Assembly: GCA_025766275.1 (NCBI GenBank)
Contig: JAFKAC010000243.1
Coordinates: 1-47,831 of the forward strand
DNA: 47,831 nt
Direction of reading: 5' to 3'
Source: Lactarius indigo
Taxonomy: Eukaryota > Basidiomycota > Agaricomycetes > Russulales > Russulaceae
Part shown: piece after piece, positions 1-10,846 of the stretch
Layout of the letters: each line of letters starts with the position of its first letter
Position numbering within the stretch: the first letter of the stretch is position 1
Translations under genes and position numbers: made by a program
Notes under the pieces: model-generated
What the model saw: only the letters and a program-made list of their open reading frames with translations
Databases searched by the model: none
What the model was told of the DNA's origin: nothing

Positions 1-617
1 ACGCCATTCTCTTTTAGCATAGCTTCAAGCGAAGAGCAACCTGGACCTCCGTCCACCCTGAAATACCCCGAGTTTAGCTCGTGTCCGCACACAGTCGGCA
101 ATACTATGAATAATGTACCAGAGTATCAGGTCGTCTAAGCTTCCTTCCGGACCCGGAGGGAAGAACCAGAAGAATAACTAAGAGCGAGTCAGGGGAAAGT
201 TTCTTGACATAATCTTCGGTTGAAACCACACCTTTCTTGATTCATTTGATGCTGCGCTGATAGGGATGAGGCCAGCCCATGATGGACCGACGTCAAAGGT
301 GACTTCAGGAATGGTCGTGCCATCCACAAAGAATTCTGCAAACGTGTGAGACACACAGATGCGAATTCTCCGAGTCTGGCGTACGCACGGGAAGCTTTCG
401 GATTCGAGAAGGTGATGTTTTTCACCCTTGGAGGTGCTGCCGTGTCCGTAGCACGACGTGCTTCACCCTGAGCATTTGGGCCACGGGTAGAAAGTTTCAC
501 CGCTTCGAGGTGCTTCGCACTCAGAAGCTTCGGAGGAGTGATGCGTGCTGCAACAGGCCCTGCGGAGAGCACCCCACAAAGTAGACCGACTAAGGTAAGT
601 GTATGGGTAAGACGCAT
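1..617 (-). CDS. Serine carboxypeptidase (S10), copy A, 5' half only (runs off left edge)
   Basis: This is the N-terminal part of a secreted serine carboxypeptidase, which removes C-terminal residues from peptides outside the cell or in the vacuole. The ATG at 615-617 opens a signal peptide (MRLTHTLTLVGLLCGVLSAG). A pro-region follows, then VKNITFSNPKAS, an intron (donor GTGCGTACG, acceptor TTTGCAG), FFVDGTTIPE and FDVGPSWAGLIPIS. A second intron precedes LFFWFFPPGPEGSLDDLILW, and a third precedes the oxyanion-hole motif, read as VDGGPGCSSLEAMLKENG. Fungal S10 enzymes normally have NGGPGCSS, so Asn is replaced by Asp here. Splice sites and frame are intact across the visible part. The catalytic Ser, Asp and His exons lie outside the window. 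It is a tandem duplicate of the complete gene at 3189-5586, same strand and same intron positions. Family assignment is firm; activity cannot be judged. Confidence 0.88.
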
Positions 618-1320
618 TCTGGTTCACGGAGAGAATTCACCCTTTGCACGCACGTTTTATACATTGCAACGCCCTAAGATGGAACAGCGAGCTGACCGGG
701 ACGGAAAGAGGGCGCAGTTATTGCCGATGCAGGGTGTTCGTATGGTCGCCGCCGTTGCATCTCAAGTCCAAAGCATCACATACATCACACCTTTTACACC
801 ATTCGCTTTCTCGGCCCCTAGAGAACTGATGGCGGGCGGTGAAACCATATTAACCGATCGCTTGAGCCTACGACCCTAAACTTGAAGAGTTGCTAGCGTT
901 GCCAACAGCTCGCTCAAAGTGATCGAGTCAGCCGAGCGGAGAGAAAAAAACAACACTTTACATTATTTGGACATTACATCAACCTCGTTCGTCGCTGTTG
1001 TTCGCCCTTCGACACAACCACAGCTACGAGAACCCTCCCCACAGACGAACTCGTCCAGTGGCAGAATTATATGCTCCCCCTACTTATATCTGTGCAGTCT
1101 ACATCGATTTTTCCATGATCTAGAAAGACGGTTTGAAGTACGTGGAAGATCGACGAATGGTTTCATAGATCCCGTGCTCATCGATCATCACTAAACCCAT
1201 ACCAGCGCGAAGCCATATAGGCGCAAGGGAGGAGTGTGCATCTCTGAGCGAGTACAAGTTACCGTAGTACAGTGAGGTCAGAGACACTGCGTAGTGGGAA
1301 CTCGCATGTGGAGGGTCTGA
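618..1320 (-). repeat. Duplicated upstream region of S10 copy A (partner 5587-6235)
   Basis: This non-coding stretch aligns with the upstream region of S10 copy B. Shared blocks include the segment around 895-925 against 5840-5875, the segment around 1035-1065 against 5975-6000, the segment around 1115-1185 against 6060-6135, and the segment around 1270-1320 against 6165-6222. Together with 1-617 it forms one duplicated block of about 1.3 kb within the window. The two upstream copies are more diverged than the coding parts. Short open frames here are not convincing genes. Confidence 0.7.
655..661 (-). promoter_or_regulatory. TATA box of S10 copy A
   Basis: TATAAAA on the minus strand, about 38-44 bases upstream of the ATG at 617. 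The same element sits at the same distance in copy B (5621-5627), inside a conserved stretch that continues into CGCAACGCC. Position and conservation between copies support a core promoter; this is inference from sequence only. Confidence 0.6.
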
Positions 1321-2374
1321 ATAGGGAATGCTCATATGGCCCAGATCTTAGTGAAAATTCTCGGGCTTCTCGTGCAACGCCGAGCCGTGGTGCGAACAGC
1401 GGGCAAACAAGTACCACTCACGAGTGGCAGCCCTGACCGGCGTTGCCTCGCCTGGTGACCTGGGATCATAGCCCCATGTCACCAAGGTATCTGGCTGATC
1501 CGGTGTAGGGCCACCGTGACCATAGCGGTGGTGTCGGGACCGACGAAATATTTTCAATCCTCGGCTATCTCGAACCCACGAAAGACTCGCTGGTATTGGC
1601 CCTCTATGTCCGCAACCGGACCCCGCTCTTCCCCTTACCCCTCTTTTCCCGTCTTGTTACTCATTCTGTGGGTATTTCGTTTGGATAGATTTAACACGAT
1701 ATCTTCGTGCTCCGGCAGTAAGATCCTCTGAGATCCGGTGAGACCATGGGGTCGTGTTTCGCTACCCGAAGCACGACTGTTAATTCTATGTAGACCGGTC
1801 ACTGGTCGTTCTACGAAGGTGCCGGCTGCGCTCTCGGTCGAGCCAAGGATCCTCCACTTGGTCTGTGACCCCTCATCCTTATTCGAACGGCTGGCTACGA
1901 GCCAATGTTAATTTATCTTTGCCACATAGTATGCAATCATCTTTGGGCTCACGGCAACCGTGTTGTTTTTCTATACGTTACTCGTTACATATATTCGCCA
2001 CAGGTCTTTGCCAAGAGCTATATGTCTCTGTCCCCTTTTTTCTCCTAGTAGAATCACCCAAACCTTTGAACCCACAAGGACCCACGCCCTCGCACCAGGA
2101 GAATAAAGCACACCGTAGTTTACACAAGGGTTGCATGCACGACGTCTATTCAGCATGAACCCGGTTTCAAATTCGTCGAGAGCAACATATTCCTGGTTAG
2201 AGGTGAAGTACAGCACAGTACAGTATCAGTGCTCAGATGAGTCCCTATGACCGGATCAACTATATATGTGGATAGACGGATCTATATAATGGGTTCATCT
2301 GAATGTACTGTAAACGGCCTAACGTGGAAATGATCGTGATCGTCCTTTTCAAGTTCTCGTTGGTTTCCGATGTC
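1321..2374. other. Spacer between S10 copies, no recognisable gene
   Basis: About 1 kb with only short open frames on both strands (longest under 100 codons), none with recognisable motifs or a convincing splice pattern. It separates the upstream region of copy A from the S10 relic. I see no RNA gene or terminal repeats in it. Confidence 0.5.
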
Positions 2375-2600
2375 TTCCTGCTTCGAAGCACTTCGAGTTC
2401 AGAACCCCCGGAGAAGTGACAGGCGTATCTTGGCCTTTGGGCGCCCATTTTACGCGTCGCAACGCCGTGAGAATCGGAGAGGTGTAAACTGCGTAGTCGA
2501 CCGGGAGGGAAAGAACGCCAGTGGCACCGTGACAGAGGTTGCTGATGCTATGCCATGATAGGATCACTGCTGTTGCATCTCCAAGTCGTGATTATGCCGT
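2375..2600 (-). pseudogene. Relic of a third S10 promoter and start region
   Basis: This stretch matches two separate parts of S10 copy B joined together. 2375-2420 corresponds to codons of the early pro-region (around 5470-5515). 2440-2530 corresponds to the promoter just upstream of the ATG (around 5610-5690, including the TACGCGTCGCAACGCCGTGA-like stretch). 2565-2600 resembles 5712-5750. The roughly 120 bases holding the start codon and signal peptide are deleted, and the TATA motif has changed (TTTTACG in place of TTTTATA, plus-strand reading). It is non-functional and marks a former third member of the array. Confidence 0.6.
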
Positions 2601-3188
2601 TCTTTTCTTCTTTTGAATCCATCATTGCGTCATTACCCTATGTACTGTACCACTCTACTTCTGATACAATTCCCATTTACTAATATATCCCTGCGTTAAT
2701 TATCTACACCCTAAGTCCCTCTCGTTCCCTGAAAAAGTACGTGACGCTACTTCAAGGGCTGACAGACTTGTGAGTTGATCGTGTCGCCATGGCGTGCGAT
2801 CCCCAGTTTTGGGATTTAAATCATGGTGAGGGTGGGGATTGGATGTTGCGCTGAGCGGGTTCAGTGATTGGTGTCGTTGTGCGTGTCACAGTGTCCTTCA
2901 TGTTTTCCTACTACGTTAATCCTACCTACTCATCTATTCTTCCTGCCTGTGTCTTGCGCAAGTTTACCCGTGGCCTGGATGAAGTCCGGCCTTGGGGGTT
3001 AGCTAGTAGCTTCATGTAGCCTCTATCCTTGGGCCGAAATTCGGAAAATAATCTCTCGGGCAGTGATAGGAAGCGTTGGCATGTTCACATTAGCGCTACT
3101 AGTGACAAATATTCATCACGGTGGCCTCTCCAGCCCTTCCCACTTCCCACAAGCGGAACATAGACTCTAACGGTAAGGCACAAAGCTC
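2601..3188. other. 3' flank of S10 copy B, no gene seen
   Basis: A/T-richer non-coding DNA downstream of the copy B stop codon at 3189-3191. No open frame longer than about 60 codons fits a gene. It probably contains the copy B 3' UTR and polyadenylation site, but no single signal could be chosen. Confidence 0.45.
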
Positions 3189-5586
3189 TCACAGGCTGTC
3201 CCTGAAGCCTAACAAGTACTTCATGATCTGGAGAGACGCCTGCACGGGATAATCTCGTCACCTCTTCTGCAAGCGGTATCAAGTACAGGCCATTTACTTA
3301 CCACAGGCGAGTTTTCCGGTACCCTGTGCATGTCACAACAGTCAGCACAATGTTTCAAATATATCTGTGTGGTACCACCTACATATGTCCCGCGAGCGAG
3401 ATTTCGACATATGTCAATCCGCGCTCAGATTGCATATTTCCCATGACACCCATGCCGTCGACGACGAAAGAGTCATCGAGTAGGGGCTTCTGGAATCCTT
3501 GCATTCCACCCCCTTGAAATCATCCATTGAGCCAGTACCCCATACGCGCATACGGCACAACGTGAATGCCACCTACAAGTCATGCTAATGACCAAGCGAG
3601 CAGTGCTCAATACAGTTAAGGTCGTCGTCAGGGGTAATGTAACTTACTTCTGAAGCACAATCCGAGTACCTTCGGCTATCAAAATGAAGTCGGCAAGACC
3701 GTGTACAACTACTGAGCGTTTGCTTTTCTCGATGACATTTGGGAGCACTGTGAATGCCGGCGGGAGACTCGCATCGCCATTAGGGAAGACGTCGGGACCT
3801 TTGAATTTGCACACTTCCCAGCTAACATTTGGTGCGTGGATTGCCGCCTTGACGTCCAAGCGATCGAAGTACACAGGTGTGGTCTGAGCTTGTGGAAACG
3901 ATCCCCTAGCAGCACGGCACTTAGTTACAGCGTAGGGGATGAAAAAGGAGTCACCCACGGGAAGCCCAGTACATCCCAAGGGGTCGACTGCACAAGTATT
4001 TCATCAGACGACCGCGGAGATCAAAGGGGGTCAAGGTGCTCACTGTGTCGAAGATATGGTATACATTGAAAGCTGGGTTGACAAGCAGCGCTGCATTAAA
4101 TATCATATCCTGAACATCGCAGGCTAGATTTATGTCCGGGGAACCACCAGGGAGCGGCAGGAGACCTTGAGGTGGGTAGGTGACGTACTTCGCCATGTAA
4201 TCTGAATAATTACACGTCGCCGCGATTGAGTCCAATTGCGTGAGGAAAGTGTGACTGTACAGGATTCAGTGAAAGTCGATAAGACAACTGCAAAGAACGA
4301 CCAACTTGAAGGCGAACACATTTTCGTACTTGTGAACAAAGTCGACGGCAGGAATTTCGCCTTGGACAATGTCCCAGCCGAGTATAGCTACATTAAACTA
4401 TGGTGGGTTACTTCGTTGATATTTTAAGGGGCTCACCATCATTCATCCAGAGTCCCTGCAAATCTAGATTAAGTGTAGACCTCGTCGTATTCTCGAAGAT
4501 GAAGTTCGCGATGTCTGCTATTCTCAGCACAGACACAATGACTCAAGATGCCGTCACATACAAGGCACATACATCCCCGCGTACTGCTCAGACATCAAAA
4601 TTTGAATTCATGATCACGAAAGGTCTGTACTCACACTTTCACCAGAAAGATAAAACTTCTTTCCTTTCAGTTCCGAAAATATCTCTAAGAATTGTTGCAA
4701 GAAGCCGACCAGTTGCGCGGCAACATCGTACTCATTCTAGCGCAACCGTGGCAGTAATCAACGAACCGTCGCGGCATAGAAATGCGGAGGATACATACCT
4801 TTGCATCAGGCTTCCCCTGGGAATACCCGGTACCAACAGGTTGCTCGACGTAAAGAATGCTGGAAAGATTCGTCCAACTGTATTCATTCTGCGTAGGACG
4901 AGCCTGCCCTGATCCCCAGAGGAAAGGCTGAGATGTGTCAGGTGGGCATATCGGAATGACAGCTGATGAGAACTTACGCCGTTCTCTTTAAACAAGCCCT
5001 CAAGCGAAGAGCAACTTGGACCTCCGTTCGTCCTGAAGCATGCCGTTTAAGCATAAAAATTTGGCAATGTCATAGATAACGTACCAGAAGATAAGATCAT
5101 CTAAGCTTCCTTCCGGACCCGGAGGGAAAAACCAGAAGAACAGCTAGGGACGAATCAGGGGGAAGCGGCCTAACAAAAAAATTCGACTGAGAATACACCT
5201 TTCTTGATTCATCTGGTGCTGCGCTGATAGGGATGAGGCCAGCCCATGATGGACCGACGTCAAAGTTGACTTCAGGAATGGTCGTACCATCCACAAAGAA
5301 TTCTGCAAAAATTCGAGACACAAAGCGCAAGTTCTCCAAGGCTAGCATACGCACGGGAAGCTTTCGGATTCGAGAAGGTGATGTTTTTCACCCTCGCAGG
5401 CGCTACCGTGTCCGTAGCAGGACGTGCTTCACCCTGAGTATTTAGAACACAAGCAGGCCGCTTCACCGCTTCGAGGTGCTTCGCATTCAGAAGCTTTGGA
5501 GAAGTGACGCGTGCTGTAACAGGCCCTGCGGAGAGCACCCCGCAGAGTAGACTGACTAGGGCGAGTGTATGGGTAAGGCGCATCAT
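3189..5586 (-). CDS. Secreted serine carboxypeptidase (peptidase family S10), copy B, complete
   Basis: A secreted carboxypeptidase with about 14 short introns. It starts with a signal peptide (MMRLTHTLALVSLLCGVLSA). In order one reads FFVDGTTIPEV, FDVGPSWAGLIPIS, FFWFFPPGPEGSLDDLIFW, the oxyanion-hole motif TNGGPSCSSLEGL, EYSWTNLSSILYVEQPVGTG, then KKFYLSGES spliced to YAGMYVP (catalytic Ser). These are followed by FENTTRSTLNLDLQGLWMND, LGWDIVQGEIPAVDF, VVHGLADFILIAEGTRIV (catalytic Asp), RGLTYVEISLAGHM (catalytic His), and a C-terminus of MKYLLGFRDSL then TGA at 3189-3191. Every exon joins in frame with GT-AG sites. Two oddities stand out: NGGPGCSS has become NGGPSCSS, and the usual YVPYIADF stretch is read as YVPSDIANF, which suggests a shifted acceptor. 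Tandem with copy A. Fold and triad are convincing; full activity is uncertain because of the Gly to Ser change. Confidence 0.9.
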
Positions 5587-5620
5587 GGCTCACACAGAGG
5601 ACTCACCCTTTACATGCACG

Positions 5621-5627
5621 TTTTATA
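5621..5627 (-). promoter_or_regulatory. TATA box of S10 copy B
   Basis: TATAAAA on the minus strand about 35-41 bases upstream of the ATG at 5586. It is at the equivalent place to the copy A element (655-661), inside the best-conserved part of the duplicated promoter. Inferred from position and conservation. Confidence 0.6.
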
Positions 5628-6235
5628 CGTCGCAACGCCGTGAGATAGAACAGCGAGCCAAGCGAGAGGGAAAGAAGTGCGTGGTTACTGACGCAGGGCG
5701 TTCATATGGTCACTGCCGTTGCACCTCATGTCCGAATATTCACGCCATCCATTTTCTGTAAGCCATGGCCCGGAGAAACAAAGGAGGACGAGACGACGTC
5801 AACTGGAGCACAGCACGAATCTACGATCCCACAGAGTCGCTAGTATTGTCAACAGCTCGCTCAAAGTGGTTGAGCCAACAGAGCCGAGGGGGAAGCAATG
5901 CATTTTATTGGGGTGTTGACGCCACGTGCGTATTTGCCATTCAGTCCAACAGCCACGAGAATCGGACACCCTTTTCGCAGGCGAACTCGACCAGTGGCAG
6001 AATCCCACGCCGCTTATATTTCTTCTGTGCCGCGTAAGCAATACCAACTACCCCATAATCTAGAAGTATCTCAAGGACGACCTGAAGTATGTGAAGTCAG
6101 CGGAGATAACGAACGGCTTCCAGATCCCTGCTAGCGCGATGCGGAACAACGAGTGAGAACATGTTGTAGGGTCAGAAAACGCTGAATGCCAGTGGCAGAA
6201 ACTTGCACGTGGAGGCTCCGAAGCGAGGCCCGGCA
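5628..6235 (-). repeat. Duplicated upstream region of S10 copy B
   Basis: Partner of 662-1320. Homology fades near 6235, which marks the likely upstream boundary of the duplicated unit. The offset between partners is about 4.9-5.0 kb. Confidence 0.7.
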
Positions 6236-6885
6236 CCTGCCGCGACTCGGAATTCTGGCGCTGCAGCCCACGCGGCGCGCAGACACCCATTTGTTATGCG
6301 GTGACAACCCCGACTGAGCCTGACCGATAGCCTCAATCACCCGGAATATCTGACACACTGCGGTTTACATAGGTAATATGGCGGCTATTCGATATGAACT
6401 TGGGTCCCTCATACACGCCGAAAGCAACGTATTACATCTTACAGTGCCGGTTCGAGAGGAAATATCGGTGTTGAGGCCTGAGACCTGGGGCAAGGCGGCG
6501 GCCAAGAGACAGTATGCACATAGATGGTGCGGCGATGACAGGAACAGCATTCCTACCAGTGTCTAGTATCTGAAAGTGCTGTAATATGATAAGATCGCAA
6601 TTGGTATGCTTCTACTAGTACCTTTACGTATTTGAGGGTGCACCATGGACTCACTGGCAACGGAGTCCTTTTGAGGTCATCGTTAATTTGCTATTGCATT
6701 TGTCTCATCCCACTGCCCTCTAACGACTTAAGGGTAACGAGACACAACACTCTTCAGTTCTATCGTCATAAGTCAAGCCACTATCCTATCATCTAAATTT
6801 GGGGGATGCCGCACGTTACAGAGACCGTGGCTCCCCGGTCTCTGGTTCTGTCGTGTATCGGAGCTGCTGCAGCGTCACGTTATAG
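6236..6885. other. Intergenic DNA, no gene seen
   Basis: Lies between the S10 duplicated block and the 3' end of PDX2. Only short open frames without motifs. It probably includes the 3' UTR of the minus-strand PDX2 at its right end. Confidence 0.45.
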
Positions 6886-7808
6886 CTAGGGCGCCAGCGA
6901 AGGAAGGATACATTCATGAACAAAGTATTCGTGAAATCGGCTGTCAAATGTGAGCTCCGGATGGAACGTCGTTAACAAATGCCTTCCCTGGCGAAGCGCG
7001 ACTATTTCACGGTCGGGTCCTCCGTCAGGAGAAGAACGGGGAAGTAGCGAATCGGGAATCCGAGAAATGACGTCTATGTGGGACTCGCTCGCTGCTGAGA
7101 GGAGTTCCGCGACAACCTTGCACAAGGCGTCTGAGCACGGCGACGTGAGGAAATGGACGTAATAACCGTACCGGCGCGCGGATGAAGACCCCCGGGAACG
7201 GTATGTGGGCATCCCGGAGACCGCTCACTTGCAGTGGTGCTTCGAAGGACTCGACCTATGAGGAGCGAGTCCGGAGTTAATAACGCACGTTGAGGACCAA
7301 GAAGCGAAGAGCGGAGACGACATACTTGTGACCCCCACCCATTTCTCGTCATCTTGACTGACACCCCGCCAAGGAGCTCCTGTCCCCCCTTCTTTGGATT
7401 GGACACAGCTTGCGAGAGGAGTATTGCACCTGCACAGGTTCCCCAGACGGGTTTCGTTTTTGTGAATTCCTTTAGAGGTTCTATCAGTCCTGATATCTTT
7501 GCAAGTAATCCCATGGTGGTCGACTCTGAAGAAAGCGTCTCTGTGAGTCACATAACCTGAAAGCATGGACAGAATTGGCTAACCCCCCCCTGGTATAATC
7601 AAGGCGTCACATAGCTTCAACTCCTCTGGCGTGCGCACCTGGATCACATCCAGCTGTCTCTTTCCAGGAATTTTTTTCAGCATCATTTGATGTTCTGCGA
7701 ATGCACCTTGCAACGCTATAATACAAGTAAGTGTATACCGCTTAAAATACCTGTTCACGTACCAAGAATACCTATCACTGCACCAGGAGACAATTGGGTA
7801 TCCTTCAT
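6886..7808 (-). CDS. PDX2: Pyridoxal 5'-phosphate synthase glutaminase subunit (PdxT/SNO family)
   Basis: Class-I glutamine amidotransferase subunit of the DXP-independent vitamin B6 pathway. It releases ammonia from glutamine for the PDX1/SNZ synthase subunit in the cytosol. Five exons join cleanly: [15 protein letters not shown] then [10 protein letters not shown] (start ATG at 7806-7808), [18 protein letters not shown] then [32 protein letters not shown] (nucleophile Cys), RNGWGSQ then [15 protein letters not shown] then VVAELL, and a C-terminal [11 protein letters not shown] (catalytic His and Glu) ending LAP and TAG at 6886-6888. The predicted length of about 250 residues is typical for fungal family members. 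An eight-base C run (plus strand) at the second exon end makes the donor GTTAGCC slightly shiftable. No PDX1 gene is visible in the window. Confidence 0.94.
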
Positions 7809-8977
7809 CCAGGATGTCCTCTCTTGTTTCTAATTCTCTAGCGTTCTGAAAAAGTTCTATTTTCACAGGGGTCTCTCGGGAGTCACTACTCAAGCGGGAC
7901 GGGACTAGATTGATCCGCGATAAGATGAAGATCTAATCTCATGGAAGATAAGATATACCCCGAGTTCCCGAACCCTGAAGGCCTCATGGAAGTGTTTCTG
8001 GAATACAGTAGCGCTTTCGCAACTACTGTATCTCCAAGCATCAGAGAAGCGACCTTGGAAGCGACTGCAAAAGCGACCGGCGGCGCAAACTCTTCCCGAA
8101 CGTGCGTCACAGTATTGTGCCTTCTGGCGGCTCATCCAACTTGATTTTGATCCCCATCCATCTTCAGAAGCGATAATCTGGTCTGGCCCCCATTTCTTCA
8201 TGCAGCGTCGGTCAACTTCATGCATGGCGCTCTTGTTCTTCGCGAGCTTCCGCCCTCCCTTCATCGAGTCATCTCTCACGCGAGTTGCGCGTATGCCAGT
8301 GTTTTGATAGGACGAAATAAATCCCGTCCCCAAGTGAGCCTGTGTCACTGACTGGTTGGTCCTGCCGTCCGTGGCTCAATATCATTGGGCTTCTTCACCT
8401 AGCTAGTGACCTTTTCGTTGTTCTGACATCTCTTGGAAATGGCTGTTCTTTTCTTATTTTTACCCACCGTAGAAGGTTCGCGTGTACTCGCAGTCGACAA
8501 GACATCAAGTTTTTTTTATGAAGCAATAAGACCACCAATGTATTGGCTATGTCCACACTACCACTCAATAACCCTCGAGATGAGCGGACTGTGAGGCAAC
8601 GCACCTAAGCCTAGATACCCTAGGCAAAATGGGCATTGGATTCTCGTCACGGGAGGGAAGACGAGTTGACTTAGTGGATGGTGGGGTTGGGTTGGGAAAT
8701 TGAGGAATGCTAGTACGACATTTTACACTCGATATACCTTGGCTACTTTTATATTGCCATCTGAACGTTCTGAACTCTCCTGTGTTCAACTATCCGTCCG
8801 GAGAGCAGCGACACTATGATGCACAGTTGATTGACCCGCCAGTTTGGTGACGCGCTCAACGTTCAACGTTCAACACTAATACAAGGTAGTGGTTTAGATG
8901 GAGTAATACAAGTACACTCTATGTATCTGTGCATGGGTACTATACAGAATTATATATACAGAGTGTGAAATTCCGTG
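7809..8977. other. Intergenic DNA with an unassigned open region at 7905-8348
   Basis: A minus-strand frame of 147 codons (7905-8348) and an overlapping plus-strand frame of 67 codons (7941-8144) are open here. Neither shows a recognisable domain, signal peptide or consistent splice pattern, so I do not call a gene. 8350-8977 is non-coding and A/T-rich toward its right end, with a short repeated AACGTTC near 8860 and a TATATATA stretch near 8952. The right end probably carries the 3' UTR of the next minus-strand gene, and the left end is the PDX2 promoter. Confidence 0.4.
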
Positions 8978-10518
8978 CTACCATTCGGTAAACCCGGTCA
9001 ACTTGCCATTCCAACTCCACCAAATCAGCTCGTCCTCCTCTTCGTTCACCTCTCGTCGAAGTGGATCATCTTTGCTCATACTCTCATCTGGCCCGATCTG
9101 GCAAGTGACCAGAACGCCTTCCGTTTTGACACCAGCTGCCGCACCGTGCCGTCGTGGCTTGCCGTTTCCAGCCATCGAAGCGTCATGCCCATCACCAAGG
9201 CCTGAATCGACGATGAAATCGCGCAGCGTCTTGTCCAGCGACGCACTGGCATTCTGTCGCGGGAGCCAAGCCGGATGCGAGAACCGCCGGGGTGCGCGGA
9301 GCAGGACATGCGTCTGCGTCGGGGCTGCAGACAATTCGTAATTCGCTACAAGTTCGTGTCTGACGTTGGGAAAGGGGGGAGGGTCGCACCTAACTCAACG
9401 GCCATCCCACCGCCACCTTCGGCATTCGCATTCACCAACGTGCGTGCGAGCAGGCGCTCTGCCGTGCGCAGAATTTGCTGCTCTTCGGCATGTGTACGTG
9501 CGGGTTTGGGGGTAAGGTAGGGCCGCGAGGCGCTGCTGCTCGTTGGTGATTTGGAAGAGAGGGAAAGACGGAGCGGTCGACTAGTTGTACTCGCAGGCGC
9601 CGATGCTGATGGTTGTGAGAGAACGTCTGATAATGGAGACGGGGAGCGGGACAAGGGGGGTTCAGAGGCGGGGGGTGAACTCGGCCGCTCTTTCGCAACA
9701 TTGGCGCCAGCGTCAACGTCAGCAATCTCGCTACCCGTCTCTTTGTCTGTATCATTGTCCGAATCACCACTCGCCTGAGCATCGCCATCGCTGTCACTAT
9801 GGTAGCTGCTGTCATCAGAGTCGCATTCCCCTTCTTCGTGAGGGCCAGCAGAAGACAGTTGGGCTTCCTCCACGTCTTCCCGCTGACCCCAAATCTTTAC
9901 CTCGAACCCCTCCAGCACCAGCACAACACGCGCCTTGGGCGCACCGATCGTCGGGCCAAGCACCAAGGCAAGATAGACGGTGTCCGTCTTTTCGTGTGTC
10001 TGATTCCGCGCGAGAGCAGTAGATAGCGCCGAGAATGTCGTGTGGAGATGTGAGGACAATTCGTCGAAAGCGGTGACCATCTCTATGCGCTTCTTTGCCG
10101 CGCGGGATGCAGATGACGCATTTGTGGAGATGCGCCCTAGCTGTGCAACGGGGCTAAAACAGGCGACAAGGAAGGCGAACTGTGCAGCCAATCACGTAAT
10201 AAAAGACAACGGCACGACGCACAAGGGAACCTGACTCTTGAGGAAGAGGACGTGCCCAAGGAGTGCAATCGCAAGGCTGGCGGCCATGTCCTCTTGGATA
10301 GCAGGTATCTCCAGCTTCATAGACGGCATCTTGAGTACACGTTCACGCTTTAGTGATACGTCCACGCGCTGTGCTCCCGTGTCGCGCTCAGGTAAGATAG
10401 GTGGTATTAATTTTTGAGAGTCGGCACCGAAACTTGCGACTTTTGAAGAGGAAGAGAAGGCGGCATAGGGAGTTGATACTGCTGGGGGAGGAAGGACGGA
10501 AGGGGTCAAAGCGGGCAT
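8978..10518 (-). CDS. Conserved basidiomycete protein of unknown function
   Basis: Three exons are predicted. The first starts at MPALTPSVLPPP (ATG 10516-10518) and ends in LLGHVLFLKSQVP. An intron (donor GTGCGT, acceptor TTTTAG) joins it to FPVAQLGRISTNASSA. The middle part holds a helical stretch, TDTVYLALVLGPTIGAPK and VVLVLEGFEVKIWG, then a long acidic and serine-rich disordered region rich in D, E and S. A second intron leads to APTQTHVLLRAPRRFSHPAW, SLDKTLRDFIVDSG and a C-terminal DELIWWSWNGKLTGFTEW. The total is about 450 residues, with no signal peptide or membrane span. The ordered N- and C-terminal blocks around a disordered middle look like a conserved soluble protein, but I cannot name a family. 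Confidence 0.7.
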
Positions 10519-10846
10519 CTTCGTACCCTGCAAAGTGATGGGCGTTTGTGGATCTCACCATGCTTGCTTGCAGACGCGTCCATTACATATTGCAGTTTTC
10601 ATAACAGTTGCCGATTCATTTTTTAGCACACAGCCGGACATCCAAACTCAAGAGCGGGGTTCATAGTTCAGTAGAGTGGGAAATTCTCGAGAAATCGAGC
10701 TATCGTACATTATTGGGGGTTATTGAATAGATGTCTCGGAAAAATAGGGTTATTGAATAGTTATCTGCGTTACTAGTTCGGCATCGTGCAACTGGCAAGT
10801 CTGCATCCCTGAGGGCCTTTCGTCGTCCCTTCCAATCCCTTTAACA
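10519..10846. promoter_or_regulatory. Divergent promoter region with a 14-base direct repeat
   Basis: This 0.33-kb gap separates the minus-strand gene ending at 10518 from the plus-strand transposase starting at 10847. The 14-mer GGGTTATTGAATAG occurs twice, at 10717-10730 and 10747-10760, 30 bases apart. A small inverted repeat (CTCGA, GAAA, TCGAG) lies at 10686-10699. No matching inverted copy of the 14-mer was seen on the far side of the transposase, so these are not shown to be transposon ends. Confidence 0.45.

Noticed and set aside
7905..8348. 147-codon minus-strand frame as a gene next to PDX2
   Set aside because: No recognisable domain, start context or splice sites, and another frame is open on the opposite strand; kept only as an unassigned region.
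9432..9815. Minus-strand 127-codon frame and overlapping plus-strand frames around 9551-10026
   Set aside because: Alternative frames of the acidic/serine-rich middle of the gene at 8978-10518; no motifs.
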